Source of the DNA: Clostridia bacterium
GTDB lineage: Bacteria > Bacillota > Clostridia > Lachnospirales > Anaerotignaceae
NCBI GenBank assembly: GCA_022651385.1
Contig: JALCQR010000012.1
Location: 43,804 to 107,803, forward strand
Reading direction: 5' to 3'
Length of the DNA stretch: 64,000 nucleotides
A program made the position numbers and the translations under genes. The notes beneath the pieces are model-generated. The model was given only the letters and a program-made list of their open reading frames with translations, was not told the DNA's origin and did not search any database. The first letter of the stretch is position 1. Every line of letters begins with the position of its first letter. This document shows, piece after piece, positions 28,772 to 38,428 of the stretch.

Positions 28772-29284
28772 ATGGGATACTTTACTATTGGAAAAATCAC
28801 TGGTACTCATGGGATAAGGGGAACATTTCGTGTGTTTCCAACTACTGAGGACCCAAAAAGATTTGAGCTTCTTAAAGAGCTGACATTTGACTTGAACGGC
28901 AAAAAAGATGTATTTACTATTCAAAAGGTAGCTTATCAGAAAAATATGGTATTGCTTACCGTAAATGAAATTGATGACATAAATATTGCGGAAAAATACA
29001 AAGGTGCAAAAATTGAAATACCTGATGAAAAAGCACTTCCTCTTGATGAAAATGAATATTATATACGAGATTTGTATGACATGGATGTTTACACAACCGA
29101 TGGAGAATATCTTGGAAAAATATGCGACATTTATTTTTCGGCGGCAAATGACGTATACTGTGTAAAAGATAGCGAACATCCAGAGAAAAAGGAAATTTTA
29201 ATACCGGCTGTAAAAAAAATGATTAAAGAAATTAATGTTAAAGATAAAAAGATGACAGTTGAACTTTATGAGGGGCTAAGATAA
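28772..29284 (+). CDS. rimM: 16S rRNA processing protein RimM
   Basis: RimM is a 30S maturation factor that binds S19. The 170-residue protein starts MGYFTIGKITGTHGIRGTFRV-like, with the PRC-barrel segment YYIRDLYDMDVYTTDGEYLGKI and IPAVKKMIKEINV. ATG 28772 is chosen by GGAGG 5 bases upstream; a TTG at 28760 would add four residues. trmD begins 2 bases after the stop. Confidence 0.95.
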   Translation: MGYFTIGKITGTHGIRGTFRVFPTTEDPKRFELLKELTFDLNGKKDVFTIQKVAYQKNMVLLTVNEIDDINIAEKYKGAKIEIPDEKALPLDENEYYIRDLYDMDVYTTDGEYLGKICDIYFSAANDVYCVKDSEHPEKKEILIPAVKKMIKEINVKDKKMTVELYEGLR

Positions 29285-29286
29285 AA

Positions 29287-30018
29287 ATGAAGTTTGATGT
29301 ACTTACATTGTTTCCGGAAATGATAACAAGTGCACTTGAAGGCAGCATAATCGGCCGTGCCCAAAAGGAAGGCATAATTGAAATAAATGCTGTGGATATT
29401 AGGGATTTTTCTAAAGACAGGCAAAGGCATGTTGACGATTATCCATATGGCGGAGGAGCCGGCATGGTCATTAAGCCGCAGCCAGTTTATGATGCTTTTA
29501 AAAGTCTTGAAGTAAAGGAAAACACAAAAGTATTATATATGACTCCGCAGGGAAGGCCTTTCTGTCAAAGATTAGCTGAAGAATTTTCAAAAGAAGAAGA
29601 AATTGTTATCTTATGCGGCCACTACGAAGGCATAGATGAAAGAGTAATTGAGGAAATTGTAACTGATGAAGTATCAATGGGAGATTTTGTGCTCACAGGC
29701 GGTGAAATTGCGGCAATGGCTGTTATTGATGCTGTGTCTCGGCTTAAACCCGGAGTTCTTGGAAAAGAAGAATCATATAAGGAAGAAAGTTTTTCTGACG
29801 GGCTTTTGGAATATCCGCAGTATACAAGGCCGCCGGTTTTTATGGACAAGGAAGTGCCGCCGGTGCTTTTAAGCGGTGACCATGGCAAAGTTGATATATG
29901 GCGTCACAGAGAAGCACTGAAAAGAACTTATGAAAAAAGGCCTGATTTATTTGAAAAATATGTGCTAAATACAGATGACCGTATTGTAATGGAACAGTAT
30001 TTAAAAAACAAACATTGA
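29287..30018 (+). CDS. trmD: tRNA (guanine(37)-N1)-methyltransferase
   Basis: TrmD methylates G37 next to the anticodon to prevent frameshifting. The 243-residue protein begins MKFDVLTLFPEM and holds the knotted SPOUT core: YGGGAGMVIKPQPV, CGHYEGIDERV, DEVSMGDFVLTGGE and the C-terminal LLSGDHGKVDIWR. ATG 29287 follows the rimM stop directly. rplS, which usually follows, is not here. Confidence 0.98.
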   Translation: MKFDVLTLFPEMITSALEGSIIGRAQKEGIIEINAVDIRDFSKDRQRHVDDYPYGGGAGMVIKPQPVYDAFKSLEVKENTKVLYMTPQGRPFCQRLAEEFSKEEEIVILCGHYEGIDERVIEEIVTDEVSMGDFVLTGGEIAAMAVIDAVSRLKPGVLGKEESYKEESFSDGLLEYPQYTRPPVFMDKEVPPVLLSGDHGKVDIWRHREALKRTYEKRPDLFEKYVLNTDDRIVMEQYLKNKH

Positions 30019-30032
30019 TTTGTACAGACACC

Positions 30033-30090
30033 AAAATACACCGTACAGTTTATAATATATACAGATACAGTCTGCGGGATGGTGTATTTT
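30033..30090 (+). promoter_or_regulatory. long inverted repeat ending at the murA start codon
   Basis: AAAATACACC (30033-30042) and GGTGTATTTT (30081-30090) are perfect complements 38 bases apart; the right arm ends 1 base before the GTG start of murA. A TATAAT at 30051-30056 lies in the loop. The structure could end trmD transcripts or hide the murA ribosome-binding region. Confidence 0.55.
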
Positions 30091-30091
30091 A

Positions 30092-31360
30092 GTGGGCAGT
30101 TACTTAATAGAAGGCGGAAGGCAGCTTAATGGCAGTATTGTTGTAAGCGGCAGTAAAAACGCAGCACTACCGGTGCTTTGTACTACACTGCTTGTTGACG
30201 GAGTAAGTGTAATAAAAAACTGTCCGCGAATAACAGATGTGCTTGACACATGCCGTATGCTTGATGATTTTGGTTGTACTACAAAATGGGAAGGCAATAC
30301 ATTAACGGTTGATTCAAGAAACGCATTTGCCTCGGAGGACTCCAGCACCGGTGCAGGAAAAATACGTTCATCGATACTTTTTATGGGAGCTGAATTAGGC
30401 AGATTTCATAAAGCGGTTGTGCATAAGCCGGGAGGCTGTCAGATAGGGAAAAGACCGGTTGACATGCACATTGAAAGCTTCAGAAAGCTTGGAGTAACCA
30501 TAACTGAAGAAGACGAAATGTATATATGCAGCTTAGGTAAATTAAAAGGTTCTGACATAAAATTAAGAATACCGAGTGTAGGAACTACGGAAAATATACT
30601 TATTTTGGCATCTGTGGCTGAAGGCGAAACCATAATAGAAAATGCTGCTAAAGAACCGGAGGTTTGCGCTCTATGTGATTTTATAAACAGCTGCGGGGGC
30701 AAAATTTCAGGCTACGGAACAGAAAAGATTGTTATAGAAGGCGTAAAAAAACTGCATGCAACGGAGTTTGAGATAATAAGCGACAGAATTGAAACAGGTA
30801 CGTTTTTATGTGCTGTTGCAGGCTGCGGCGGGGATATTTTTGTTAAAGGCAATGTATCTGCTCAGTCACAAGCTGTGATGAATAAACTTGAAATGTGCGG
30901 CTGTTTGGTAAAGGGCTGTGACTGTGGAATACGGCTGGTGTCAAGCGGAAAAATTAACCCGATTAATATAACTACCGCGGTGTATCCGCTTTTTCCAACT
31001 GATATGCAGCCTCAAATTATGTCGGTATTGACAATAAGCAGCGGAATTAGTATTATTACTGAGTCGGTGTTTGAAAAAAGACTTAGTCATGCTTTTGAGC
31101 TAATAAAAATGGGCGCTGAAATTGACGTAAAAGGCAGCAGAGCAACAATATACGGCGTTGATAAGCTTCACGGAGCAAAAGTATACGGCCATGATCTCAG
31201 AGCCGGAGCCGGCCTTATTATTGCGGCGCTTATGGCTGAGGGAAAATCTGAAGTTTTCGGCTCAGAATATGTAAAACGAGGCTATGAAAATATTGAACAG
31301 AAACTTCAAAATCTCGGAGCCTCGATTTTGTTTGAAAATACGGGTGAAACTGATGTCTGA
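30092..31360 (+). CDS. murA: UDP-N-acetylglucosamine 1-carboxyvinyltransferase
   Basis: MurA transfers enolpyruvate from PEP to UDP-GlcNAc, the first committed step of peptidoglycan synthesis. The 422-residue protein has Lys22-Asn23 in GSKNAALP and the catalytic, fosfomycin-reactive Cys116 in HKPGGCQIGKRPVDMHI; PTDMQPQ and DLRAGAGLIIAAL complete the signature. The start is GTG 30092, with only a weak GCGGGATGG region upstream, inside the inverted repeat. The gene overlaps divIB by 8 bases. Many Firmicutes carry two MurA paralogues; which this is cannot be told from one copy. Confidence 0.94.
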   Translation: MGSYLIEGGRQLNGSIVVSGSKNAALPVLCTTLLVDGVSVIKNCPRITDVLDTCRMLDDFGCTTKWEGNTLTVDSRNAFASEDSSTGAGKIRSSILFMGAELGRFHKAVVHKPGGCQIGKRPVDMHIESFRKLGVTITEEDEMYICSLGKLKGSDIKLRIPSVGTTENILILASVAEGETIIENAAKEPEVCALCDFINSCGGKISGYGTEKIVIEGVKKLHATEFEIISDRIETGTFLCAVAGCGGDIFVKGNVSAQSQAVMNKLEMCGCLVKGCDCGIRLVSSGKINPINITTAVYPLFPTDMQPQIMSVLTISSGISIITESVFEKRLSHAFELIKMGAEIDVKGSRATIYGVDKLHGAKVYGHDLRAGAGLIIAALMAEGKSEVFGSEYVKRGYENIEQKLQNLGASILFENTGETDV

Positions 31361-32090
31361 AAAACAAAATAGAATTGAAAGAAATAAAAAACAAAAAAAA
31401 ATTCATGTAATATTAATTGTTTTGGCAGCGACAGTAGTATTTTTGCTGTCTCCGGTTTTCAATATAAAAAAAATGAATATAACTGAAATGCAAAAATACT
31501 CATATGACGAAATATGTGAAATGACCGGCCTTTCAAATGGTAAAAATATTTTTCTTATAAACAGATTTAAAGTGCTGAATACACTTAAAAATGACCCATA
31601 TGTTGAAAAAGCCAAACTCACATATAAACTGCCGGATACAGTTAATCTAACCATTACCGAAAGAAAAGTAAGAGGATATGTGCCTTATATGGGCTCATAT
31701 CTGTACATAGATGAAAACGGTAGAGTGCTCGAGGTAAACAGCAAAAAGAACAACAAATTGCCTGTTGTAGACGGACTTAAGTTTAAAGGGTTCGTGCTTG
31801 GCGAAAAAATAGATGCCGATAATAAAGATGCATTTGACATTATGGTGACAATTGCTCAGCTGATTACAAAATATAATCTTCTTGATATGACTGTAGACAT
31901 TGATGTGAGTGATACCGCAAATATCAAAGCACAGGTTAAAAATGTTGAAGTAAATCTCGGAGACTTTACAAACATAGATCAAAAAATAAGAGTTATGGCT
32001 CAGGTCATAGGTAAGCTAAAAGATAATGACAGAGGAACGCTTGATTTAAGCGATCTTTCAAAGCCGATTATATTCAGATATTTAACTTGA
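31353..32090 (+). CDS. divIB: cell division protein DivIB/FtsQ
   Basis: DivIB/FtsQ is the bitopic division protein that holds FtsL and DivIC/FtsB. The 245-residue protein has a basic cytoplasmic tail (NRIERNKKQKKIH), one membrane segment (VILIVLAATVVFLLSPVF), a POTRA domain (about residues 40-110, with GLSNGKNIFLINRFKV and KLPDTVNLTITERK) and the FtsQ-type beta domain. ATG 31353 overlaps the murA end; an upstream ATG at 31284 would lie far inside murA. ftsZ follows after 280 bases with its own promoter. Confidence 0.92.
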   Translation: MSEKQNRIERNKKQKKIHVILIVLAATVVFLLSPVFNIKKMNITEMQKYSYDEICEMTGLSNGKNIFLINRFKVLNTLKNDPYVEKAKLTYKLPDTVNLTITERKVRGYVPYMGSYLYIDENGRVLEVNSKKNNKLPVVDGLKFKGFVLGEKIDADNKDAFDIMVTIAQLITKYNLLDMTVDIDVSDTANIKAQVKNVEVNLGDFTNIDQKIRVMAQVIGKLKDNDRGTLDLSDLSKPIIFRYLT

Positions 32091-32219
32091 TATTTGGGAC
32101 ATGCTCCAAAATTGCATTATATGTTTTATTAATATTTAATTTTGTTTCGTTTTGAAAAAACTTGTCGTTTTATGGCACAAAGTTGATTATTTTTTTTTAA
32201 AAACGAACCAAGATAGTAG

Positions 32220-32248
32220 TTGAATTAAAGTTAAAAAAGGGATAGAAT
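32220..32248 (+). promoter_or_regulatory. ftsZ promoter
   Basis: TTGAAT (32220-32225), 17 bases, TAGAAT (32243-32248). A perfect TTGACA at 32279-32284 also exists but has no acceptable -10. The gap 32091-32370 holds no ORF. Confidence 0.55.
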
Positions 32249-32370
32249 ATATTATAGTTTTAATTAATAAAAATTGAATTGACAAACCGGTTCATTTCGG
32301 CATGCTGCAGGGTGTTCTTGGTAATGTTGATTAATAAATATACAGTTTCTTACATGGGGAGGTAATCGTT

Positions 32371-33690
32371 GTGCTCGAATTCGTTTCACAGGGCAATGCA
32401 GCAGTAATCAAAGTAGTTGGAGTCGGCGGCGGCGGAAACAATGCTGTTGACAGAATGATAGAGGACAATTTAGATGGTGTTGAATTTGTAGCGGTAAACA
32501 CTGATCTTCAGGATCTTACAAGATCAAAGGCAGCAACTAAAATTCAAATTGGTGAAAAGCTTACCAAAGGACTTGGAGCAGGCGGCAATCCGGAAATTGG
32601 CGAGAAATCACTTGAGGAAACAAAAGATGAGGTTCAGAAGTCGCTGACCGGTTCCGATATGGTATTCATAACGGCCGGCATGGGCGGAGGAACCGGAACC
32701 GGAGCTGCACCAAAAATAGCCGAGATATCTAAATCAATGGGTATACTTACTGTTGCAGTTGTAACAAAACCGTTTAGTTTTGAGGGCAAAAGACGAATGG
32801 CAAATGCTGAAAAAGGTCTTGCAGAACTTAAAAAGAATGTTGATACACTTGTGGTTATTCCTAATCAGAAGCTTTTAGGTATAATTGATAAGAAGACAAG
32901 CCTTATTGACTCCTTTAGGAAAGCGGACGAGGTGCTTCGCCAGGGTGTTCAGGGCATAGCGGATCTTATATCTAAACCGGGACAGATAAACCTCGACTTT
33001 GCCGATGTCAAGACAATTATGGAAAACAAAGGCATTGCGCATATGGGTATAGGTCATGGCTCAGGCGAAGATAAAGCCGAAGTGGCTGTTAAAGCAGCTA
33101 TACAGAGCCCGCTTCTTGAGACAAAAATTAATGGTGCTAAATATGTTCTTATCAACTTTGCCGGAGATGAAAACCTTGGGCTTCTTGAAGCAGATGAAGC
33201 GGCAAATATTATTAAAGACGCCATTGACCCTGATGCAGAGATTATTTTTGGTACAACTATTGATGACAATCTTAAAGATGAAGTTGTAGTTACAGTAATT
33301 GCAACAGGTTTTGATGATGAAGAGGCAAAGGGCCTTCCTCCTCGCAGTATGATGTTTGACCACATTGGCGGAGACAGGAGATGGGATGACAAGCAGCAAA
33401 GAGGAAATTATCAAAGAGAGTCTCACTATGACGATAGGTATGATAACCGTCAGGGTTATGATAATAGATATTCTAATCAGCAAGGTTACGACGGCAAATA
33501 TTCCAATCAGCCGAGGTATGATGTTCCTCCGCAGGAAGACGGCAAGGCGCAGGATGTTAAGGAACAAAACAATCAGAATAATCAAAATAATATTGACTCA
33601 CAGCGACCTGACATGCAGCCTCAAAGAAATACATACGATCAGCCTGACAGAGAAATACAGATACCGCCATTTCTTAGAAGAAAATACTAA
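32371..33690 (+). CDS. ftsZ: cell division protein FtsZ
   Basis: FtsZ is the tubulin-like GTPase that forms the division ring. The 439-residue protein has [14 protein letters not shown], the tubulin signature [10 protein letters not shown] and the T7-loop region [11 protein letters not shown]. After the core (about residue 325) comes an unusual linker rich in Tyr, Asn, Gln, Asp and Arg with repeated [11 protein letters not shown] units (about residues 350-385), then an N/Q-rich stretch and the C-terminal peptide [11 protein letters not shown], which binds SepF and FtsA. GTG 32371 follows GGGGAGGTAA. A strong terminator follows. Confidence 0.98.
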   Translation: MLEFVSQGNAAVIKVVGVGGGGNNAVDRMIEDNLDGVEFVAVNTDLQDLTRSKAATKIQIGEKLTKGLGAGGNPEIGEKSLEETKDEVQKSLTGSDMVFITAGMGGGTGTGAAPKIAEISKSMGILTVAVVTKPFSFEGKRRMANAEKGLAELKKNVDTLVVIPNQKLLGIIDKKTSLIDSFRKADEVLRQGVQGIADLISKPGQINLDFADVKTIMENKGIAHMGIGHGSGEDKAEVAVKAAIQSPLLETKINGAKYVLINFAGDENLGLLEADEAANIIKDAIDPDAEIIFGTTIDDNLKDEVVVTVIATGFDDEEAKGLPPRSMMFDHIGGDRRWDDKQQRGNYQRESHYDDRYDNRQGYDNRYSNQQGYDGKYSNQPRYDVPPQEDGKAQDVKEQNNQNNQNNIDSQRPDMQPQRNTYDQPDREIQIPPFLRRKY

Positions 33691-33702
33691 AATATGCTTT
33701 TT

Positions 33703-33736
33703 AAAAGCGTGTCTTTATTTAGGCACGCTTTTTTTT
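33703..33736 (+). terminator. terminator after ftsZ
   Basis: AAAAGCGTGTCT (33703-33714), loop TTATTT, AGGCACGCTTTT (33721-33732): a 12-bp stem with one wobble, followed by more T. Confidence 0.92.
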
Positions 33737-33842
33737 ATGTAAAATGTAAAAAAATACTTAAAAATTATTAATATTGTATTTTTTTTGCAATTTTAGTTGT
33801 ATAATGTTAATCTGAATATGAATGCGAATAAAGAGGTTTAGT

Positions 33843-35411
33843 ATGAAAAATGAAAAAGATTATGCTGTAAAAGCAGCTGGGTTAATGATGATTATTACTC
33901 TTATTGGCAAGTTACTTGGGCTTATTCGAGATCAGCTGCTTGCATGCAATTATTCCGTTGGTAGAGAGGCAAGCGCTTTTTTAACTGCAAGCAGGATACC
34001 GAGGATATTTTTTGATGTAGTTTTTGCTTCGGCAATATCTGCAAGTTTTATTCCGGTGTTTAATGAATATATGAAAAAGAAAGGCAAAAAAGAAGCTTTT
34101 AAACTTTCAAATAATTTCATTACCCTGATTAATCTTCTTACTATTACTTTGACAATTTTAGGAATAATATTTGCTCCGGTTCTTACAAATATTTTTGCAG
34201 ATGGTTTTGACTCTGAAACGGCCGCATTATGCACATCACTTTTAAGGATACTGTTTCCGGCTACAATTTTTACCGGACTTGCCTTTTCTTTTGTAGGCAT
34301 ATTGCAGTCTATGGATGAATTCAATGTACCGGCTGCTATGAGCATAGCGTCAAATCTTGTAATAATAATATATTACTTGTTTTTTAATAAGAAGTTTGGG
34401 ATATATGGCCTTACAATTGCATTTCTTATTGGATGGGCAATGCAGGCAATAATACAGATTCCGTCCCTTATTAAAAGAAAATACGTATATAAGCCTTATC
34501 TTAATTTAAAAGACGAGGGAATTAAAAAAATTTTAATTCTTATGCTGCCTGTAATGGTTGGTACATGGGTTCAGCCTATAAACCTTGCAATAAATACAAA
34601 ATTCGCATCACACTTGTTTGAAGGTTCCGGAGTTTCGGCTGTTGAATATGCAAATACTGTATATTCGATAATTGTCGGTGTATTTGTACTTTCCATAGCA
34701 AACGTAATATTTCCTCGGCTTTCGAGAATGAGCATAGAAAATGACAAAGCCAATTTTTCAAAAACAATATCGGAAACATTTGAGGCTATGTTTTATGTAA
34801 TAATACCTATGACAGTGGGACTTATGTGTGTAAGTCAGGCAGTAGTTAGGCTTATTTATCAGCATGGCGGGTTTAATGAATTTGCGGTAGGAATTACATC
34901 GAAAGCATTATTTTTCTTTTCTGCCGGAATGATTGGGTTTGGAATACAAAATATATTAAGCAGAGCTTTTTATGCTCAGCAAAACGGCAAAATGCCTCTT
35001 ATAAGCGGAGTTATATCAATTGGGCTTAATTTAATTTTATGTATGCTGCTTACAAGCAGGTTTGATGTGGCAGGTCTTGCAATTGCCTCTACGGTTTCTC
35101 AGACAGCGGCGGCTTTTGTATTGCTTGTGCCTATGCAGATAAAAAATAAGCTGATAGACAAAAGGCTTATTAAGGAGCTTTTTAAAATGGCGGTTGCGGC
35201 TTTTATTATGGCAATAGCAGTAATTGCTGTAAAAAAGTTTGTTGCATCTTTCGCTGGCGCTTCCACTATAGGAAATTTGATTTATTTTGCTGTCCCTGCT
35301 GTTGTTGGAATAGTTGTTTATATCATTATGAGCTTTGTTTTAAAAATATCCGAATTTAAAATGGCCATAGCTATGATTTTTAAAATTCTGAAAAGAGGTG
35401 CTAAAAATTGA
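33843..35411 (+). CDS. murJ: lipid II flippase MurJ / MviN family
   Basis: A 522-residue MOP-superfamily integral membrane protein. MurJ moves lipid-linked murein precursors across the membrane; relatives move teichoic-acid or polysaccharide precursors. It starts MKNEKDYAVKAAGLMMIITLIGKLLGLIRD-like, with the conserved TLIGKLLGLIRDQLLA, ASRIPRIFFDVVFASAISASFIPVFN and a helix count near 14. ATG 33843 follows AGAGGTTTAGT; the ATG at 33822 has no site. A TATAAT at 33800-33805 is a likely -10. It overlaps the following ligase gene by TTGA, so in this cluster it may also serve the surface polymer. Confidence 0.9.
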   Translation: MKNEKDYAVKAAGLMMIITLIGKLLGLIRDQLLACNYSVGREASAFLTASRIPRIFFDVVFASAISASFIPVFNEYMKKKGKKEAFKLSNNFITLINLLTITLTILGIIFAPVLTNIFADGFDSETAALCTSLLRILFPATIFTGLAFSFVGILQSMDEFNVPAAMSIASNLVIIIYYLFFNKKFGIYGLTIAFLIGWAMQAIIQIPSLIKRKYVYKPYLNLKDEGIKKILILMLPVMVGTWVQPINLAINTKFASHLFEGSGVSAVEYANTVYSIIVGVFVLSIANVIFPRLSRMSIENDKANFSKTISETFEAMFYVIIPMTVGLMCVSQAVVRLIYQHGGFNEFAVGITSKALFFFSAGMIGFGIQNILSRAFYAQQNGKMPLISGVISIGLNLILCMLLTSRFDVAGLAIASTVSQTAAAFVLLVPMQIKNKLIDKRLIKELFKMAVAAFIMAIAVIAVKKFVASFAGASTIGNLIYFAVPAVVGIVVYIIMSFVLKISEFKMAIAMIFKILKRGAKN

Positions 35412-36829
35412 TAAATGTTTTGGAAAACAGTTTAATATACCGCATATTTAGAAAAATCGGCTCAGGAGTGCTCGAGTTAATAAAAAATAGCTTTCTTGTT
35501 GAAATGTTCCTTAAAAACAGTGAAGGGCCGAAAAGTACAACAGGCAGTGTGTTTTATAAGCTTTACAGTATAATACGGAAAATAATAATATATATTTTTC
35601 ATGTTCTAAGGCTTGACAGACTTTTGGAGGGCAGCGTATTTAAACTTGTGTTTTTGTGGATGTCAATAACGGCGGTTTTTGCGCCTTTGCTTCCTACATC
35701 ATTTGTGATATTAATTACTTTTGCTGGCTTTGGCTCTTTAGCTTTGAATTTATTTTGCAGCCCGAGAAAAAAATTGCAGTATCATGCACTAAATAAATAT
35801 ATATATCTTTTTGCGGCAGTGTATTTTGTATCTGTTTTTACATCTGTTGACGTTAAGGGAAGTATGTTTTCCGGTTTCCTTACTGTGTATTTTTTGATGT
35901 TTTATATAGTGGTTATAAACAGTTTTAACAAAAAAATACAGTTTGACGCGCTTGTATTTGCAATGACTTTTGCCGGAATTCTGGTAACACTTTATGGTGT
36001 TTACCAATATACACATCAAGACCTTTTCGGAGGGGTATGGGTAGATACAGAAATGTTCCAAAACATTAGCTTTAGGGCATATTCAACGCTTGAAAATCCT
36101 AATGTGCTTGGAGAATATTATTTGCTTATTATACCTACTGCCGTTGCAGGATTTTTTGTGTCGAGAAAATTGATAATCAAGGCTTTTTATTTTGTTTCAA
36201 CGGCACTTATGATGATTGGCCTAATTATAACTTATTCGAGAGGCTGCTATATAGGTATACTTGTGGCTGCCGCCGTATTTCTTGTGCTTTTGGACAAGAG
36301 ATTTATTATACTTGGCATATTAGGCCTCTGCTGCCTTCCGTTTGTGCTTCCGCAAACAATAATCAACCGTTTTATGAGTATAGGCAATATGTCTGACTCA
36401 TCGACATCATACAGAGTTTATATTTGGCTTGGAACAATTGCAATGCTTAAAGATTATTGGCTAAGCGGCGTTGGGCCGGGACAAAAAGCATACAGCAAAG
36501 TGTATCCTTATTATGGCTTTAACGGGATAAGCGCTCCTCATGCTCACAATACATTTCTTCAGGTAATGTGCGATACTGGCATAGCCGGAATAATAATGCT
36601 TATTTTATGTATATACAAGTTCTTTAAAGAGCTTTTTATTTCATATATGAATCAGACGGACAAAAGAGCAAAGATATATACAATATCGTTTATATCTTCG
36701 GTAATGGGCTTTTTAGTACAGAGTTTGTTTGACTATACATTTTATAATTACAGAGTATTGCTTATGTTTGTAATATACCTTGGTCTTGGTGTTGTAAGCA
36801 CAACATATGCAAAACTCAGGGAGGACTGA
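35408..36829 (+). CDS. O-antigen ligase/polymerase-like membrane protein
   Basis: A 473-residue multi-pass protein of the O-antigen ligase (Wzy_C/RfaL-like) superfamily. About twelve hydrophobic segments surround a larger extracytoplasmic loop with YTHQDLFGGVWVDTEMF and STLENPNVLGEYYLL. Further signatures are ITYSRGCYIGILVA and the loop APHAHNTFLQVMCDTG, whose His is typical of the ligase site. A TTG start overlaps the murJ stop; AAGAGGTG precedes it. With the glycosyltransferases after it, it likely polymerises or attaches a surface glycan. Confidence 0.85.
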   Translation: MINVLENSLIYRIFRKIGSGVLELIKNSFLVEMFLKNSEGPKSTTGSVFYKLYSIIRKIIIYIFHVLRLDRLLEGSVFKLVFLWMSITAVFAPLLPTSFVILITFAGFGSLALNLFCSPRKKLQYHALNKYIYLFAAVYFVSVFTSVDVKGSMFSGFLTVYFLMFYIVVINSFNKKIQFDALVFAMTFAGILVTLYGVYQYTHQDLFGGVWVDTEMFQNISFRAYSTLENPNVLGEYYLLIIPTAVAGFFVSRKLIIKAFYFVSTALMMIGLIITYSRGCYIGILVAAAVFLVLLDKRFIILGILGLCCLPFVLPQTIINRFMSIGNMSDSSTSYRVYIWLGTIAMLKDYWLSGVGPGQKAYSKVYPYYGFNGISAPHAHNTFLQVMCDTGIAGIIMLILCIYKFFKELFISYMNQTDKRAKIYTISFISSVMGFLVQSLFDYTFYNYRVLLMFVIYLGLGVVSTTYAKLRED

Positions 36830-36831
36830 GA

Positions 36832-37971
36832 ATGATAAGGGTGCTTAATATTATAAGTGACAGCAATATAGGCGGTGCCGGAAAGTGTGTGCTTACTTTT
36901 CTGAAATTTTTCGACAGAAAGCATTTTGCCGCAAAAGTTGTTGTTCCAAGAGGCAGTCTCCTAAAAAAAGAGATTGAAAAACTTGGAATAAAAGTAATAG
37001 AATGTGACGGAATTGCCGAAAAATCTCTTAGCATAGAAGGAATAAACAATTTAGGAAAAATAATAATAAGAACTAATCCTGATATAGTGCATACCCATGG
37101 CACAATGAGCGGAAGAATAGCAGCAAAAATGTGCCGCAAAAAAATAGTGTATACAAGACATTCAGTATTTGATGTAAGCCCGAAAATAAGCAGAGGCATA
37201 GGAAAAATAATAAACGGCAAAGTTAACGAGTTTTTTTCAGACAGAATAATTGCAGTAGCTGAAGCCGCAAAAGACAATTTAATTCAAAGCGGCATAAGTG
37301 AAAAAAAAATAACCGTTGTTTTAAATGGCGTCGAGCAGCTTGAAAGATGCAACAAATTTGAAAAAGAGGCTTCCTACAGCAGATTTGGAGTAACAGAAAA
37401 AGATTACGTGGTAAGCATAATGGCAAGGCTTGAAAGCTATAAAGGGCACAAATATCTACTGGAAGCTGTCAAAATACTAAAAGATGACGGTATACCTATT
37501 AAAGCTATAATTGCGGGCACGGGAAATTACGAAAATGAGCTTAAGGCATACGCAGCCGAATTGTGTATTGAAAAAGAAACGGTGTTTGCCGGTTTTGTAA
37601 GTGATATAAAAAGCCTTCTTGCAATTACAGATGTTCAGGCAAATGCTTCTTACGGAACAGAGGCCACAAGTCTTTCCCTGCTTGAGGGCATGAGCCTTGG
37701 CATACCTGCCGTGGTAAGCAACTTTGGAGGAAATCCCGGCGTTATTACGGATAATGAAAACGGGATGATATTTGAATCTAAAAACAGCGCGCAATTGGCC
37801 AAAAAGCTGGAAGCGCTTTATAAGGATAAAGAAAAATACGACTGCATGTCAAAGAGAGCTGTTGAGATTTTCAATGAAAAATTTACAGCCAAAGTGTATG
37901 CAAAAAACATAGAGGACATTTACGCTTCGGTTTTGGAAGGAGAAAAAACAGATGGAAAAAAGAAGGCATAG
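36832..37971 (+). CDS. GT4-family glycosyltransferase
   Basis: A 379-residue GT-B fold enzyme. The N-terminal half opens MIRVLNIISDSNIGGAGK and contains DIVHTHGTMSGRIAA; the C-terminal half has MARLESYKGHKYLLEAV and the nucleotide-sugar-binding EATSLSLLEGMSLGIPAVVSNFGGNPG. It probably adds a sugar from a nucleotide donor to a lipid-linked glycan; donor and acceptor are unknown. It starts 2 bases after the ligase stop and overlaps the next gene by 20 bases. Confidence 0.9.
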   Translation: MIRVLNIISDSNIGGAGKCVLTFLKFFDRKHFAAKVVVPRGSLLKKEIEKLGIKVIECDGIAEKSLSIEGINNLGKIIIRTNPDIVHTHGTMSGRIAAKMCRKKIVYTRHSVFDVSPKISRGIGKIINGKVNEFFSDRIIAVAEAAKDNLIQSGISEKKITVVLNGVEQLERCNKFEKEASYSRFGVTEKDYVVSIMARLESYKGHKYLLEAVKILKDDGIPIKAIIAGTGNYENELKAYAAELCIEKETVFAGFVSDIKSLLAITDVQANASYGTEATSLSLLEGMSLGIPAVVSNFGGNPGVITDNENGMIFESKNSAQLAKKLEALYKDKEKYDCMSKRAVEIFNEKFTAKVYAKNIEDIYASVLEGEKTDGKKKA

Positions 37972-38416
37972 GATAAATTTATTTGATATCATAATATTTG
38001 CTGTTATTATTATTGCAGCTGTAATCGGATACAGATATCTTAACAGAGAAAAGGTAGTTGGCACAAGTAAATTGCGCTATACAATTGAGCTTAGGGACAA
38101 TCCTGATGGTTTTTCAAATAATATACACATCGGTGACGATATAACCGATAACGTAAAAAACTATTACATGGGTAAAGTTGTAGATGTAAAAGTTGAACCT
38201 TGCAAAAAATTAATTGCTGATACTGTAGACGGAGCTGTAAAAGAAAGTGAATGTGAGGGCAAAGAAACAGATATACTCACCCTTGAGGCCGACGTAACAG
38301 ACGATGGTGCAAATTACAGGGTAAACGGATATTATACGGTAAAAGCAGGCCTTGAAGTGGCGGCAAAGGGCAACGGTTATGCCGGAAGAGGATATATACT
38401 TACTGTTGACAGATAA
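37952..38416 (+). CDS. DUF4330-type membrane protein, copy 1
   Basis: A 154-residue protein with an N-terminal basic stretch (EKRRHRINLFD), one membrane segment (IIIFAVIIIAAVIGYRYL) and an extracellular beta-rich domain. It is a divergent paralogue of the next gene: both have Phe-Asp/Val-Asp before the helix and a domain with YTIELRDNPDG / YVVKVEKIRDY-like strands, DDITDNVKNYYMGKVVDV / EGDELYDVTSGNPIGKI-like turns. DUF4330 proteins sit among polysaccharide genes; their function is not known to me. It overlaps the upstream glycosyltransferase by 20 bases. Confidence 0.78.
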   Translation: MEKRRHRINLFDIIIFAVIIIAAVIGYRYLNREKVVGTSKLRYTIELRDNPDGFSNNIHIGDDITDNVKNYYMGKVVDVKVEPCKKLIADTVDGAVKESECEGKETDILTLEADVTDDGANYRVNGYYTVKAGLEVAAKGNGYAGRGYILTVDR

Positions 38417-38428
38417 GGAGGTTGAAAA

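Noticed and set aside
32279..32306. TTGACA before ftsZ as a main promoter
   Set aside because: No -10 at 16-18 bases; the TTGAAT/TAGAAT pair upstream fits better.
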